Below the pieces are notes generated by a model, which saw only the letters and a program-made list of their open reading frames with translations, ran no database searches and was not told where the DNA came from. 64,000 bases of DNA from Luteitalea sp. TBR-22. Lineage in GTDB: Bacteria; Acidobacteriota; Vicinamibacteria; Vicinamibacterales; Vicinamibacteraceae. Each line of letters begins with the position of its first letter. Within the stretch, counting starts at the first letter, position 1. The DNA lies in contig NZ_AP024452.1 of assembly GCF_016865485.1 (NCBI RefSeq), positions 2,812,501-2,876,500 on the forward strand, in the 5' to 3' direction. The position numbers and the translations under genes were made by a program. Below, piece by piece: positions 8,922-17,307 of this stretch.

Positions 8922-9398
8922 TCAGGCGTCGTCGGTGGCGCGGCGCAGCGCGGTGAGCGCGCCGATGAGTGCCTGCAACTGGTCGGCATCGAGCACCCCG
9001 GCGTACCGGCCGAGGAAGTTGCCGACGATGGTGTCGAGGTCCGCGAGGGCAGCGAGGCCTGCGGGGGTGATGCGCGTGGTCACGTAGCGGCGGTCGTCGC
9101 CGCCGCGAGTGCGGCCGATGTAGCCGGCTTCCTCGAGTCGGTCCAGCAGGCGGGTCACGTCCGGAACACGGCGCACCATGCGCTCGCCGACCTCGGTCCG
9201 GCACAGGCCCTGTTCGCCGGCACCGCGCAGGATCCGCAGCACGTTGTACTGGGTGCTGGTGATGCCCGAGGGCTTGAGCGCCGTCTCCAGCGCGTGCTCC
9301 AGCACGGCCGCGGTGCGCTGGAGGCCCACGAAGGCTTCCTCGATGGGGGATCGGAAGGGGCGAGTCTGCTTGAGTTCCGCCTGCAGGTCGGTCTGCAT
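8922..9398 (-). CDS. MarR family transcriptional regulator
   Basis: This 158-residue winged-helix repressor shows TSTQYNVLRIL, LCRTEVGERMVRRVPDVTRL (recognition helix) and the wing GGDDRRYVTTRITPAG. Members sense small phenolic or oxidative signals and usually repress their own operon. The ATG at 9398 lies 6 nt after a strong -10 box. A farther GTG at 9425 falls inside the promoter and is excluded. A long palindrome overlaps the promoter, fitting autorepression. The yceI gene downstream is the likely co-regulated target. Confidence 0.9.
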   Translation of the reverse strand: MQTDLQAELKQTRPFRSPIEEAFVGLQRTAAVLEHALETALKPSGITSTQYNVLRILRGAGEQGLCRTEVGERMVRRVPDVTRLLDRLEEAGYIGRTRGGDDRRYVTTRITPAGLAALADLDTIVGNFLGRYAGVLDADQLQALIGALTALRRATDDA

Positions 9399-9402
9399 GT
9401 GA

Positions 9403-9433
9403 TGACAATAGATGTTTGAACACACATTGTCAA
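9403..9433 (-). promoter_or_regulatory. marR promoter with overlapping palindromic operator
   Basis: On the minus strand TTGACA (9433-9428), 17 nt, TATTGT (9410-9405), 6 nt, ATG forms a near-consensus sigma70 promoter with no leader. Superimposed and centred at 9417.5 are two nested dyads: TGACAAT (9403-9409) with ATTGTCA (9426-9432), and TGTT-TG-AACA (9413-9422). The outer arms cover the -10 and most of the -35 box, so a bound MarR dimer would exclude RNA polymerase. Confidence 0.8.
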
Positions 9434-9436
9434 CGA

Positions 9437-9467
9437 GAAAAGTGGGCGTCGGTCCCGAACGCCCACT
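9437..9467 (-). terminator. Intrinsic terminator after the first diheme cytochrome gene
   Basis: On the minus strand AGTGGGCGT (9467-9459) pairs with ACGCCCACT (9449-9441) around a 9-nt loop, followed by TTTCTC. It lies 64 nt past the cytochrome stop and just before the marR promoter, insulating the two units. Confidence 0.7.
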
Positions 9468-9530
9468 CGTCCTTCACGAGCGGCAGTGCGCCGCGTCGCG
9501 CCAATCCGCCCGTGGGCGGTCACGACGCTG

Positions 9531-10037
9531 CTACGGCCGAGGCGGAGCGGCAGGCGCGCCGGGGGTCGCCGGCGCCTTGGCCTTGACGGGCGGGTGCCGC
9601 TGGCCCTGGTGGCACGTGTAGCACGTCACGTACGATTCGCCCGGCTTGGGAGCCTCGCCGACCTCCTTCGGGAACGCCTGGTTCACCGCGTCGGTGTACT
9701 TCATCATCGCCCGCGTGGCTTCCTTGTGCTCCTTGCGATCACTCTCGAAGTTGTACGCGCTCATGTCGTTCGGATCGGGGCCGGCGACGTGGCAGTAGAC
9801 ACAGCGCACGCCCATCGCCGCATTGAAGCCGCGCATGATCTCCATGAGCTGCTTCGGGTCGGTGTCCTTGGGCAGGAGCTTGAGGTTCTTCGGTGTCGGC
9901 GGCAGCCAGTCGGCAGGTGGGCCGCCCGCCGGCGCGGGTGCCTGTGGAGCGGCAGGGGCCGGAGGCTGCGCCTGGCCCGCCACCATGACGACGGTGCCGC
10001 AGAGCAGGAGCGCGGCGAGGGACACGAAACGGCGCAT
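9531..10037 (-). CDS. Periplasmic diheme c-type cytochrome (reaction-centre cytochrome c-like)
   Basis: This 168-residue protein has a signal peptide (about 1-21), a Pro/Ala-rich linker and two haem-binding motifs, CVYCH (79-83) and CYTCH (139-143). PKNLKLLPKD and MRGFNAAMGVRC before the first haem match the family named after the photosynthetic reaction-centre cytochrome subunit, common in non-phototrophic acidobacteria. It should carry electrons in the periplasm; its partner is unknown. A paralogue lies 65 nt upstream on the same strand with haems at identical residue numbers. GGGAGAA before the ATG supports the start. Confidence 0.88.
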   Translation of the reverse strand: MRRFVSLAALLLCGTVVMVAGQAQPPAPAAPQAPAPAGGPPADWLPPTPKNLKLLPKDTDPKQLMEIMRGFNAAMGVRCVYCHVAGPDPNDMSAYNFESDRKEHKEATRAMMKYTDAVNQAFPKEVGEAPKPGESYVTCYTCHQGQRHPPVKAKAPATPGAPAAPPRP

Positions 10038-10102
10038 CGGTACGTTCTCCCGGAAAAGCGATGGCGATCGGGTGGACTGCCGCATGCTACCGCAGTTGCG
10101 CG

Positions 10103-10666
10103 CTAGATGGCCGGCGGCCGCGGTGGCGGTCCCGGCTGACCCGGCGGCAGCGCCCCGCCAGGGCCGCCCGGCGCACCCGGGGCGCCCGGACCACCAGGCT
10201 GCTCCGGCCGACGCGTCTGCGGTTCCTTCTCGCCGCGATGGCACGTCCAGCAGGTCACGCGCCGCTCGCCCTCGGCCGGCGGATCACCGACGTCGGTGGG
10301 GAAGTCGCGATTGAGTGCCATGGTGAACTTCAGCATCGACCGCGCCTCCTTCTTGTTCGCCTTCTCGTCGCTGGCGAAGTCGTAGGTGCCGAGGTCCTGC
10401 TCGTTGGCGCCCGGGACGTGGCAGTACACGCAGCGCACGCCGAGTGCCTGCGTGAAGCCGCGCATCACGCCGGCCACCGCGCGCCCGTCCATCTCCTTGG
10501 GGAGCACCTGGAGGTTCTTCGGCGTGGGGAAGTTCATGGGAGGGCGGCCGCCCGGCGGGCCGCCCTGGGGACCGCCCGGCGGAGGGGCCTGGGGAGCCTG
10601 GGCGGCGACGGTGGCCGACACGCCGAGCCACACGAGGGCGGCGACTGAGGCGAGGCCTCGGGACAT
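10103..10666 (-). CDS. Periplasmic diheme c-type cytochrome, paralogue
   Basis: This 187-residue protein has a signal peptide (about 1-22), a Gly/Pro-rich linker, then CVYCH (79-83) and CWTCH (139-143), and a Gly/Pro-rich tail of about 40 residues. The core PTPKNLQVLPKEMDG and MRGFTQALGVRC aligns with the next gene downstream, so the pair arose by tandem duplication. AGGAG precedes the ATG. TAGGAT on the minus strand (10717-10712) may be its -10 box. The low-complexity ends differ between the copies, which suggests different docking rather than redundancy. Confidence 0.87.
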   Translation of the reverse strand: MSRGLASVAALVWLGVSATVAAQAPQAPPPGGPQGGPPGGRPPMNFPTPKNLQVLPKEMDGRAVAGVMRGFTQALGVRCVYCHVPGANEQDLGTYDFASDEKANKKEARSMLKFTMALNRDFPTDVGDPPAEGERRVTCWTCHRGEKEPQTRRPEQPGGPGAPGAPGGPGGALPPGQPGPPPRPPAI

Positions 10667-10810
10667 CTGACTCTCCTGGAAGGGGCCAGCTGCGCTGCTG
10701 GTGCGCCACATCCTAGGCGATGCCCTATCGGAAGTTGTGGCAGATCCGTGGAAAATTGCCCCTGCCGACCGACCGCCGGGATCGCCGGTCACTGCGGCAG
10801 GCGGCGATCG

Positions 10811-11677
10811 TCAGGCCGTCGGCTGGCGTTGCTTGCGCACGGCGTCGATCGCCCGCGATGCGATGGCGAACTGCTCCGGCGAGATGCCGTGCGAGATCGT
10901 CACGCCGTAGTGACGGTGGAGGTAGTCCTCGATGGAGATCCACGCGTCCCCGTCGTGCACGGTATGTGACCAGGCGCACATGGTGACGATCTGCTCGTGC
11001 TGGTGGAGGCGTCGGAGCAGTTCGCGGACGCCGGCCAGCAGCGTCAGGCCGAGCACCGCCAGCATCGTCCACAGCGTCAGCGACTGGGCGCGCAAGGCCC
11101 GGCGTAGCGCGTCCGACCTCGCGACCTGCAGGGTCGATTGATCGGCATCGACCCGCGCCACGGCCGCCCGCAGCCGGTCCATGACGCGCTTGCCCTCGCC
11201 ATCGGCGACGGCAGCGCGCGCCTCGGCGAACCGGCCCGCCCGGGCCAGGGCCAGTCGCGCCTCCATCAGCCGCATCCGGCTCTCCGCGAGGCGGCGCACC
11301 TCGGTGGCGTGGTCCCGCTCGTCGGCGCCGGCCACCGTCTCCAGCCTGGCGAGCAGTGCCGGGATGCGCGGGGCCGATGCGCCGTAGGCGTCGAGGAACT
11401 GCGGATTCTCGGTGACGAGGTAGCCTCGCGTGCCGGTCTCGGCATCGGTCACCGCCGACAGCACGTCGCGCGCGCTGCGCTGCAGGTCCGTCGATCTTGC
11501 CGACATCGCGATCGCCTCGACCACCCGGCGATGCGCCAGCAGTGCCGCCCAGGTCGCAGCGGCCGCGACGGCCACCGGAAGCCCGACGATCAGCGCGGTC
11601 AGGACGAGGGGAGAGACGCGACCGAGGAGCGAACGAAGACCAATCATGGGCACGCGGCCGCCGGGGAGCGCCGCCAT
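10811..11677 (-). CDS. Membrane CHASE3-domain sensor-like protein without output domain
   Basis: This 288-residue protein has a first membrane helix (about 22-45), a periplasmic CHASE3 domain with the hallmark DAETGTRGYLVT, and a second membrane helix (about 200-222). CHASE3 domains usually sit in front of kinases or cyclases; here none follows. The last 50 residues (MCAWSHTVHDGD to SHGISPEQ) resemble a small module common at the ends of bacterial signalling proteins with CxxC and SHGICPEC, but three of the four cysteines are replaced. ATG 11677 lies 5 nt after TAAAGT; ATG 11647 is an alternative. Confidence 0.72.
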   Translation of the reverse strand: MAALPGGRVPMIGLRSLLGRVSPLVLTALIVGLPVAVAAAATWAALLAHRRVVEAIAMSARSTDLQRSARDVLSAVTDAETGTRGYLVTENPQFLDAYGASAPRIPALLARLETVAGADERDHATEVRRLAESRMRLMEARLALARAGRFAEARAAVADGEGKRVMDRLRAAVARVDADQSTLQVARSDALRRALRAQSLTLWTMLAVLGLTLLAGVRELLRRLHQHEQIVTMCAWSHTVHDGDAWISIEDYLHRHYGVTISHGISPEQFAIASRAIDAVRKQRQPTA

Positions 11678-11745
11678 TGCTGACTTTACGCCTGTCAACA
11701 CCAGCGCGCCACAGCAATGCGATCGAGGTGTCGTTCGTCGGCGCG

Positions 11746-12552
11746 TCACTCCGACAGGTGCGCCAGCACGCCGCCGATCGAGCGTGCGTCGGGTGCGACG
11801 CGCTGCAGTGCGTACCCGGCGCCCGACAGGCACAACGCCACCACGAGCGCGGGCAGCCACGTGCGACGCATCACGCCGACGCTCCAGTGCTGCACGTCGT
11901 GCGGACGGAGTCGCCGGTACATGGTGGTGACCAGCGCCGCATCGAGCATGACTTCGGCGAGCAGCGCCGGCGCAATCCAGATCACGTAGCCGACGGCGAT
12001 GGCGCCCGCGCACACCAGCGCGCCAGCCACGACGAGCCAGGCGGCATCGTCGGCGTCGACGCTCAACCCGCCGAACCAGTCGCTGCCGGTGCCCCCCGTT
12101 GATGCGCGAGCGTGTGACGGGGCGACCACCCCGCGCGCGTCGCCGTCGCCCCACCGGGCGCCGCCCCCGCCGCCTCCGCTGCGTCCGCCCGCGAAGGACG
12201 ACGACCACGTGTCGCCATCGGCGCCGTCATGGATCACGCCATCGGCGCCGTCTCCGGCCCGCTCCCAGCGGTGCAGCGCGATCCAGACCTGCAGCAGGGC
12301 GAGGAACGCGAGGTAGCCACTCGCCACCGCCACGGCGTAGCGGAGCCACATCACGTCGACCCCGGCGTGCAGCAAGCCGACCGACGTCAGGAATCCGCCA
12401 AGCCCCGCGCCGACGACGATCAGCGAGAGCTGGAGACGGGGAAAGCGCCTCGAGACCGTCGTGGCCTCGAGGTCGCTGATGAGGGCCTCGCGCTCGCCGC
12501 GCGGCGTCAGGGCCGGCTTACCGCTTGGCGGGCGCGGTCGTCGGGAAGCCAC
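11746..12552 (-). CDS. Integral membrane protein with Gly-rich loop, function unknown
   Basis: About 268 residues with four to five hydrophobic helices (two N-terminal, two after the middle, one near the end). A polar middle of roughly 70 residues contains a run of six glycines (RSGGGGGGARWG), reminiscent of the Gly-rich tails of TPM-domain proteins. No standard start codon exists downstream of the peptidase stop, so the gene must begin inside that gene's 3' end. GTG 12552 is used; GTG 12585 is the alternative. I do not recognise a family. Overlap with the M3 peptidase suggests translational coupling. Confidence 0.5.
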   Translation of the reverse strand: MASRRPRPPSGKPALTPRGEREALISDLEATTVSRRFPRLQLSLIVVGAGLGGFLTSVGLLHAGVDVMWLRYAVAVASGYLAFLALLQVWIALHRWERAGDGADGVIHDGADGDTWSSSFAGGRSGGGGGGARWGDGDARGVVAPSHARASTGGTGSDWFGGLSVDADDAAWLVVAGALVCAGAIAVGYVIWIAPALLAEVMLDAALVTTMYRRLRPHDVQHWSVGVMRRTWLPALVVALCLSGAGYALQRVAPDARSIGGVLAHLSE

Positions 12553-14665
12553 GGTTGGCCAGCAGCGCGTTGACGTCCGGTTCACGACCGCGGAACTGGC
12601 GGTACGCCTCCGCCCGGTCGATGCGGTTGCCGGTCGCCAGGATGATGTCCTTGAACTTGCCTGCCACGGCGGGATCCCACGGACTTCCCGCTTCCTCGAA
12701 CGCCGCCCACGCGTCGGAGGCCATCACGTCCGACCACAGGTAGCTGTAGTAGCCCGCCGAGTACGAGTCGGAGGTGAACAGGTGGTTGAACTGCGGCAGG
12801 CGGTGCCGCATGGCCACTTCCTTCGGGGCGCCGATCGCCGTCAGCGTGTCGCGTTCGAAGGCGTCCGCGTCGACGACGCCCCCCGGCAGCAGGTGCAGGC
12901 GCATGTCGACGATGGCCGAGGCGAGGTACTCGACGGTGGCGTAGCCCTGGTTGAACTTCGCGGCGTTCTTCACCTTGTCGACCAGTGCCTGCGGCATCGG
13001 GGCCCTGGTCTTGTAGTGACGGAAGTAGGTGTCGAGCAGGTCGCGCGTGAGCACCCAGTTCTCGTGCACCTGGCTGGGGAACTCCACGAAGTCGCGCGGC
13101 GTGCCCGCCAGGCCCGGGTACGTCACGTTCATCAACAGCCCGTGCAGGGCATGCCCGAACTCGTGGAACAGCGTCCTGGCGTCGTCGAGGCTGATGAGCA
13201 CCGGTTCACCGGCGGCGCCCTTGACGAAGTTGTTGTTGTTGGACGTGATCGGGGTGACCGGGCCGTCGAAGGTGCGCTGCCCCCGGTAGCCCGACGCCCA
13301 CGCGCCGGAACGCTTGTACTGGCGCGCGAAGTCGTCGCGGTAGTAGACGCCGACGTGCCTGCCGGTGGCCTTGTCCTTGACCTCGTACACGCGCACGTCG
13401 GGATGGAACACGGGCACGGTGCCGGTGATCTCGGTGAACGTCAGGCCGTACAGCTTTTCGGCCATCGCGTACGACGCCGCGATGACGTTGTTCAGCTCGA
13501 AGTAGGGCTTCAGTTCGTTGGTGTCGAGCGCGTACTTCGCCTTGCGCACCTTCTCGGCGTAGTACAGGTAGTCCCAGGGCTCGATGGTGATCGCCTGGCC
13601 CTCCTTGGCGGCGACCGCCTGCATGTCGGCGACCTCCTCCTTGACGCGGGCCACGGCCGGGGCCCACACGCGCAGCATGAGGTCCATCGCCTTCTGCGGA
13701 TCGCGGGCCATGGTGTCGTCCATGCGCCAGTGCGCATGGGTGGGGTAGCCGAGCAGCGCGGCGCGCTCGGCGCGCAGCTTGACGATGCGGGCGATCACCG
13801 CGTTGGTGTCGTTGGCGTTGCCGTTGTCGCCGCGGCTCTTGAAGGTCTTCCACACCTTCTCGCGCAGGTCACGGCGAGAGGAGAAGGTCAGGAACGGGTC
13901 GACCGAGGAACGGGTGTTGACGACCGCCCACTTGCCGGGCAGCTTGCGCTCCTCCGCGGCGGCCTTGTACGCGGACACGAGGGCGGGCGGCAGTCCGGCG
14001 AGGTCGGCCTCGCTGTCGAGCGTCGTCCAGGTGTCCTCGTCGGCGAGGACCTTCGTCGCGAAGTCGGAAAAGGCGCTGGCCAGGTCCTGGTTGATCCGCG
14101 AGAGCTCCTTCTTCTGGGCGGCGCCCAGCTTCGCGCCCTGGCGCACGAAGCCGTCGTAGGTTCGCTGGGTCAGGCGCTGCTGCTCCGGCGTCAGGCCGGC
14201 CGTGGCCATCGATGCCTGCACGGCGGCGACGCGCGCGAACAGCTTCTCGTTGAAGGTGGTCTCGTCGTCGGCAGCGGCGAACACCGGCGACAGCTCGCGG
14301 TCCAGCGCCTGGTACTCGGGAGCGTTGCGGTTGTTGGTCATCACGCCGAACAGCACGTCGATGCGCCCGAGGGCCCGCCCGGCGCGCTGCAGCGCCTCGA
14401 TCGTGTTGGCGAACGAGGGTGGGGCCGGGTTGCTCGTGATCGCGTCGATCTCCTTGCGCTGCAGGTCGATGGCGGCCAGGAAGGCGGGCTTGAACAGCGC
14501 CGGATCGACCTTGTCCCAGGGCGGCACGCCGCCGTAGGGGCCCGTCCACTCCTGCAGGAGCGGGTTGCTGGCGGCGGTGGTGGCGGGCTGGGCGGGGGTG
14601 GGCACGGCGGTCGTCAGGAGGCCCAGCGCGGCGAGGCCGGCGGGCAGGAAAGGCTTCAGTGGCAC
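12518..14665 (-). CDS. Exported M3 family metallopeptidase (oligopeptidase / peptidyl-dipeptidase type)
   Basis: This 715-residue protein has a signal peptide (about 1-22) and the zinc motif HEFGH (about 501-505) in the family context FHEFGHALHG. Further M3 signatures are PWDYLYYAEKVRKAKYALD and SYLWSDVMASDAW. It should cut short peptides in the periplasm, like Dcp. The GTG start is preceded by GGAGGA at a good distance, which decides against the much longer open frame upstream. The 3' end overlaps a small membrane protein gene. Confidence 0.92.
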   Translation of the reverse strand: MPLKPFLPAGLAALGLLTTAVPTPAQPATTAASNPLLQEWTGPYGGVPPWDKVDPALFKPAFLAAIDLQRKEIDAITSNPAPPSFANTIEALQRAGRALGRIDVLFGVMTNNRNAPEYQALDRELSPVFAAADDETTFNEKLFARVAAVQASMATAGLTPEQQRLTQRTYDGFVRQGAKLGAAQKKELSRINQDLASAFSDFATKVLADEDTWTTLDSEADLAGLPPALVSAYKAAAEERKLPGKWAVVNTRSSVDPFLTFSSRRDLREKVWKTFKSRGDNGNANDTNAVIARIVKLRAERAALLGYPTHAHWRMDDTMARDPQKAMDLMLRVWAPAVARVKEEVADMQAVAAKEGQAITIEPWDYLYYAEKVRKAKYALDTNELKPYFELNNVIAASYAMAEKLYGLTFTEITGTVPVFHPDVRVYEVKDKATGRHVGVYYRDDFARQYKRSGAWASGYRGQRTFDGPVTPITSNNNNFVKGAAGEPVLISLDDARTLFHEFGHALHGLLMNVTYPGLAGTPRDFVEFPSQVHENWVLTRDLLDTYFRHYKTRAPMPQALVDKVKNAAKFNQGYATVEYLASAIVDMRLHLLPGGVVDADAFERDTLTAIGAPKEVAMRHRLPQFNHLFTSDSYSAGYYSYLWSDVMASDAWAAFEEAGSPWDPAVAGKFKDIILATGNRIDRAEAYRQFRGREPDVNALLANRGFPTTAPAKR

Positions 14666-14759
14666 ACGTCCTCCAGACCGATCACGTTGCGCCGGCCGGG
14701 CGGCGGAGTCAAGTCGCGCCGACCTGTTCGGCCATGCGTCCGGCGACGTTGGTCCGGGC

Positions 14760-15569
14760 GTGCGCTTCCCGATCGCCTGCGTGCTCATCGGCGCCCTGCT
14801 GTCAGGGGTGCCGGTGTCGGCCGATCCACCCCAGGCCGACGCGCGAGCCCGTCGCGTCTTCCGCCTGGCGACCATCGGTGATCCACTGGTCCTCGCACAC
14901 GACGCCGTGCTCCGTCTGCCCGGGACGTCACGCGAACGGGCCCTGGCGCCAGCCGGGTCCCGACTCGAGGACCTGCAGCGGACGACCGTGCGCTCGCCGG
15001 ACGGCCCGGTGGACCTGCTCCTCTGGTCGGTGCGTCGTGGGGAGGAGGCCGCCGGGGGCTTCGGCGACGAGGTGGCCGTGCTCGCCGCCTTCCCGGCCGG
15101 GCAGGAGGCGCCTACCGACGTCGTGGAGGTCAAGCTCGATCGGTTCACGGCCTTCGGCGAGCTGCCGTGGCTGTCGATCGGCACGGGCGATGCCTTCGCC
15201 ATTCGCAATACGCATCACAATGCCGGCCAGCCCTACCTGATCGAGGCCCTGTTCCACGTCGTCGGCGGCCGCATCCGCCGCATTGCGGAGGTGCAGACGT
15301 TGGGCGAATCGAGCGGCTGCGGCAACGCATTCACCGAGACGCTGACCTGGCACGCCCGGCCGGGCAAGGGACCGTGGGCCACGGTGGTGGCGCGCGTCGA
15401 CCTGGTGCGCGCGCCGGCCGACGCGCAGACCGATTGCGAGCCTCCCCATCCCCCCGAACGCCGGACACGGTACGAGGGCACCTTTGCCTGGGACGCAACG
15501 GCGCGACGCTACCGGCCTGCCGGCGGCACGCTCGACCAACTGGCGGCCTGGAACGAGAAGAGGTTCTAG
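14760..15569 (+). CDS. Secreted protein of unknown function
   Basis: About 269 residues. GTG 14760 opens a clear signal peptide (RFPIACVLIGALLSGVPVSA). The mature part has a DLLLWSVRRGEEAAGGFGDE block, a VEVKLDRFTAF strand and two cysteines (SSGCGNAF and TDCEPPHP) that could form a disulfide. I recognise no family. The start is weakly supported because no Shine-Dalgarno is visible. It is divergent from the M3 peptidase, with 94 nt between starts, and is followed closely by yaeQ. Confidence 0.6.
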   Translation: MRFPIACVLIGALLSGVPVSADPPQADARARRVFRLATIGDPLVLAHDAVLRLPGTSRERALAPAGSRLEDLQRTTVRSPDGPVDLLLWSVRRGEEAAGGFGDEVAVLAAFPAGQEAPTDVVEVKLDRFTAFGELPWLSIGTGDAFAIRNTHHNAGQPYLIEALFHVVGGRIRRIAEVQTLGESSGCGNAFTETLTWHARPGKGPWATVVARVDLVRAPADAQTDCEPPHPPERRTRYEGTFAWDATARRYRPAGGTLDQLAAWNEKRF

Positions 15570-15598
15570 CGCGTCCCCGCGTGTGGCCTAATCGTGGG

Positions 15599-16141
15599 GT
15601 GGCGCTCACCGCAACCGTCTACACGATCGACCTCGACATCACCGACCACGACCGCGGTGTGTACGACTCGCTGGCCCTGCGGGTGGCCCGCCATCCTTCG
15701 GAATCGGACGAGTACCTGGTGACGCGCGTCCTGGCGTACGCGCTCGAGTACGTCGAGGGCCTGGCGTTCTCGTCCGGCGGGCTGTCGTCGCCCGAGGAGC
15801 CGGCCCTGGCGGTCCGAGACCTCACCGGCGCCCTTCGCACCTGGATCGAGGTCGGCTGGCCCGACGCCGACCGCTTGCACAAGGCGGCCAAGGCCGCGGC
15901 GCGCGTCGTCGTGTACCCCCACAAGGATCCGGCGCAGTGGCTGCGCCGGCTCGCGGGGGCGGCGATTCATCGGGGGGCGGCGATCGAGGTGCGCAGCATC
16001 GACCTGGCGTTGATCGAGGCGCTGGTGGCGCGGCTCGACCGGCGTACGGCCTGGAGCGTCGCTGTGTCCGGGCAGGAGGTGTTCGTGTCGGTGGGGGAGG
16101 CGACGCTGTCGGGAGGGATGTCGGTGACCACCCTCCGATAG
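15599..16141 (+). CDS. yaeQ: YaeQ family protein
   Basis: This 180-residue protein matches YaeQ along its length: LTATVYTIDLDITDHDRGVY, RVARHPSESDEYLVTRVLAYAL, LSSPEEPALAVRDLTG and WIEVGWPDADRLHKA. YaeQ has a PD-(D/E)XK nuclease-like fold; in enterobacteria it has been linked to suppression of RfaH defects, but its activity is unknown. The GTG lies 6 nt after CCTAAT, similar to the leaderless starts elsewhere here. The long frame open upstream is a shadow of the preceding gene. Confidence 0.88.
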   Translation: MALTATVYTIDLDITDHDRGVYDSLALRVARHPSESDEYLVTRVLAYALEYVEGLAFSSGGLSSPEEPALAVRDLTGALRTWIEVGWPDADRLHKAAKAAARVVVYPHKDPAQWLRRLAGAAIHRGAAIEVRSIDLALIEALVARLDRRTAWSVAVSGQEVFVSVGEATLSGGMSVTTLR

Positions 16142-16209
16142 CTCGCGTCGGCCCTCACCGCGCCGCGCCTTGCCTTCTTCCCCGTAGTCGCGCAGCATTC
16201 GGGCTCCAC

Positions 16210-17067
16210 ATGCTTGCCAGCGTCGTTGCCCTCGCCACGCCGGTGATCACGCTGCTGCTGCTGGCCGCGGTCGGCCTCGATGTGCGCGTGGCCGACCTGG
16301 CGGCCATCCGGCAGCGGCCGCTTCTGGTGGTCTCCGGCCTCGCCCTGCCGGTGCTGGCGATGCCATTGCTCGCGTGGGGGCTGACGCGGCTGCTGAACCC
16401 GGGAGCGGCAGTGGCAGGGGGCCTGCTCCTGCTGTCGATCTGCCCGACCGGAGGGCTGTCGACCACCTACAGCCTGCTGGCGCGCGCCAACGCGGCGCTG
16501 GCCGTGACGCTCGCCGCCGTCGCCTGCGTCGCGGCCATCGTCTCGATCCCGCTGGCATCGGCGGGCCTCGAACTGCTGACCGGGGACGGTGGGCCCGTGC
16601 CGGCGCCAGTCGGCACGCTCGTGCGCCAGGTCCTGCTCGTGTTCGCGCCGCCCATCGTCCTCGGGATGGCCCTTCGCGCGCGGTGGCCGGTGGAGGCGGT
16701 GCGCCTGCTGCCGGTCGTGCAGCGCGCCGGGTTCGCCCTCCTCGCGGTGCTCATGGCGCTCGTGCTCGCCGACGCCGCGAGCCGTCCCGCCGTGCCGTGG
16801 CGGGCCGCCATCACGACGATGGCGGCGTTCGTGTCGCTGTCGTTCGTGATCGGTATCGCCTGCGCGCGCCTGCTCGCAGCACCGGCCGACGACAGGTTCG
16901 TGCTCGGGGCCGTGTTCGCGACACGCAATGTGGCTGCGGCGCTCGCCGTGGCGCTGGCGCTCGGGCGACAGGCGGAGTTCCTGTGGGTCGCCTTCGTCTA
17001 CCTGCTCGTCCAGATCCCCCTGCTCTCCGTCGCGGCGGCCGTCCGCGCCCGCCTCTCGTCGGCCTGA
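16210..17067 (+). CDS. Bile acid:sodium symporter (BASS) family transporter
   Basis: This 285-residue protein has nine to ten hydrophobic helices and no signal peptide. LLLLSICPTGGLSTTYSLLARANAALAVTL matches the first discontinuous BASS motif and LGAVFATRNVAAALAVAL the second, which together form the sodium and substrate sites. Bacterial members move bile-acid-like, pantoate or other organic anions; the substrate here is unknown. The gene ends 240 bp before the arylsulfatase, and the conserved promoter element lies in that gap. No convincing Shine-Dalgarno was seen. Confidence 0.85.
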   Translation: MLASVVALATPVITLLLLAAVGLDVRVADLAAIRQRPLLVVSGLALPVLAMPLLAWGLTRLLNPGAAVAGGLLLLSICPTGGLSTTYSLLARANAALAVTLAAVACVAAIVSIPLASAGLELLTGDGGPVPAPVGTLVRQVLLVFAPPIVLGMALRARWPVEAVRLLPVVQRAGFALLAVLMALVLADAASRPAVPWRAAITTMAAFVSLSFVIGIACARLLAAPADDRFVLGAVFATRNVAAALAVALALGRQAEFLWVAFVYLLVQIPLLSVAAAVRARLSSA

Positions 17068-17089
17068 CCCTTCCGCGCCGCGGCGCCCA

Positions 17090-17154
17090 TGCCCTTTGGG
17101 GCAACGGCGCTGCCCCTCGTTCGCCTTTGCAGGGCCTCGCCCGGGCGTGATGAT
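17090..17154 (+). promoter_or_regulatory. Conserved activator-type promoter, copy A (before arylsulfatase)
   Basis: The order is palindrome TGCCCTTTGGGGCA (17090-17103), 7 nt, TGCCCCTCGTTCG (17111-17123), 25 nt, GATGAT (17149-17154). TTTGCA (17126-17131) lies 17 nt before GATGAT as a weak -35. The two TGCCC half-sites in the same orientation start 21 bp apart, two helical turns. The same layout with identical spacings recurs at 25171-25235. Predicted start of transcription is about 17161, leaving a leader of about 147 nt to the arylsulfatase. Confidence 0.7.
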
Positions 17155-17307
17155 GCCGGCGGGGGCCGGGTCTGCCGGTCGGCAGCCACGTCGCGCCCGC
17201 CGGCGCGTCGGGCCGCGACACCGCCGACCCGCAAGCCGCCGATGACGCCCACAGCCCTGGCCGTCCCGACTCGGGCCGGTTCACCTGACGCGGAGGAGAC
17301 AGAACGC

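Noticed and set aside
12461-14881. 806-codon plus-strand frame opposite the M3 peptidase
   Set aside because: Antisense shadow; residues are Val/Gly/Arg/His-rich without domains, whereas the minus strand encodes a complete peptidase with HEFGH.
15588-15598. Counting yaeQ among the strict 6-nt leaderless set
   Set aside because: CCTAAT matches -10 consensus only in its last four bases, so it is reported as a variant rather than a core example.
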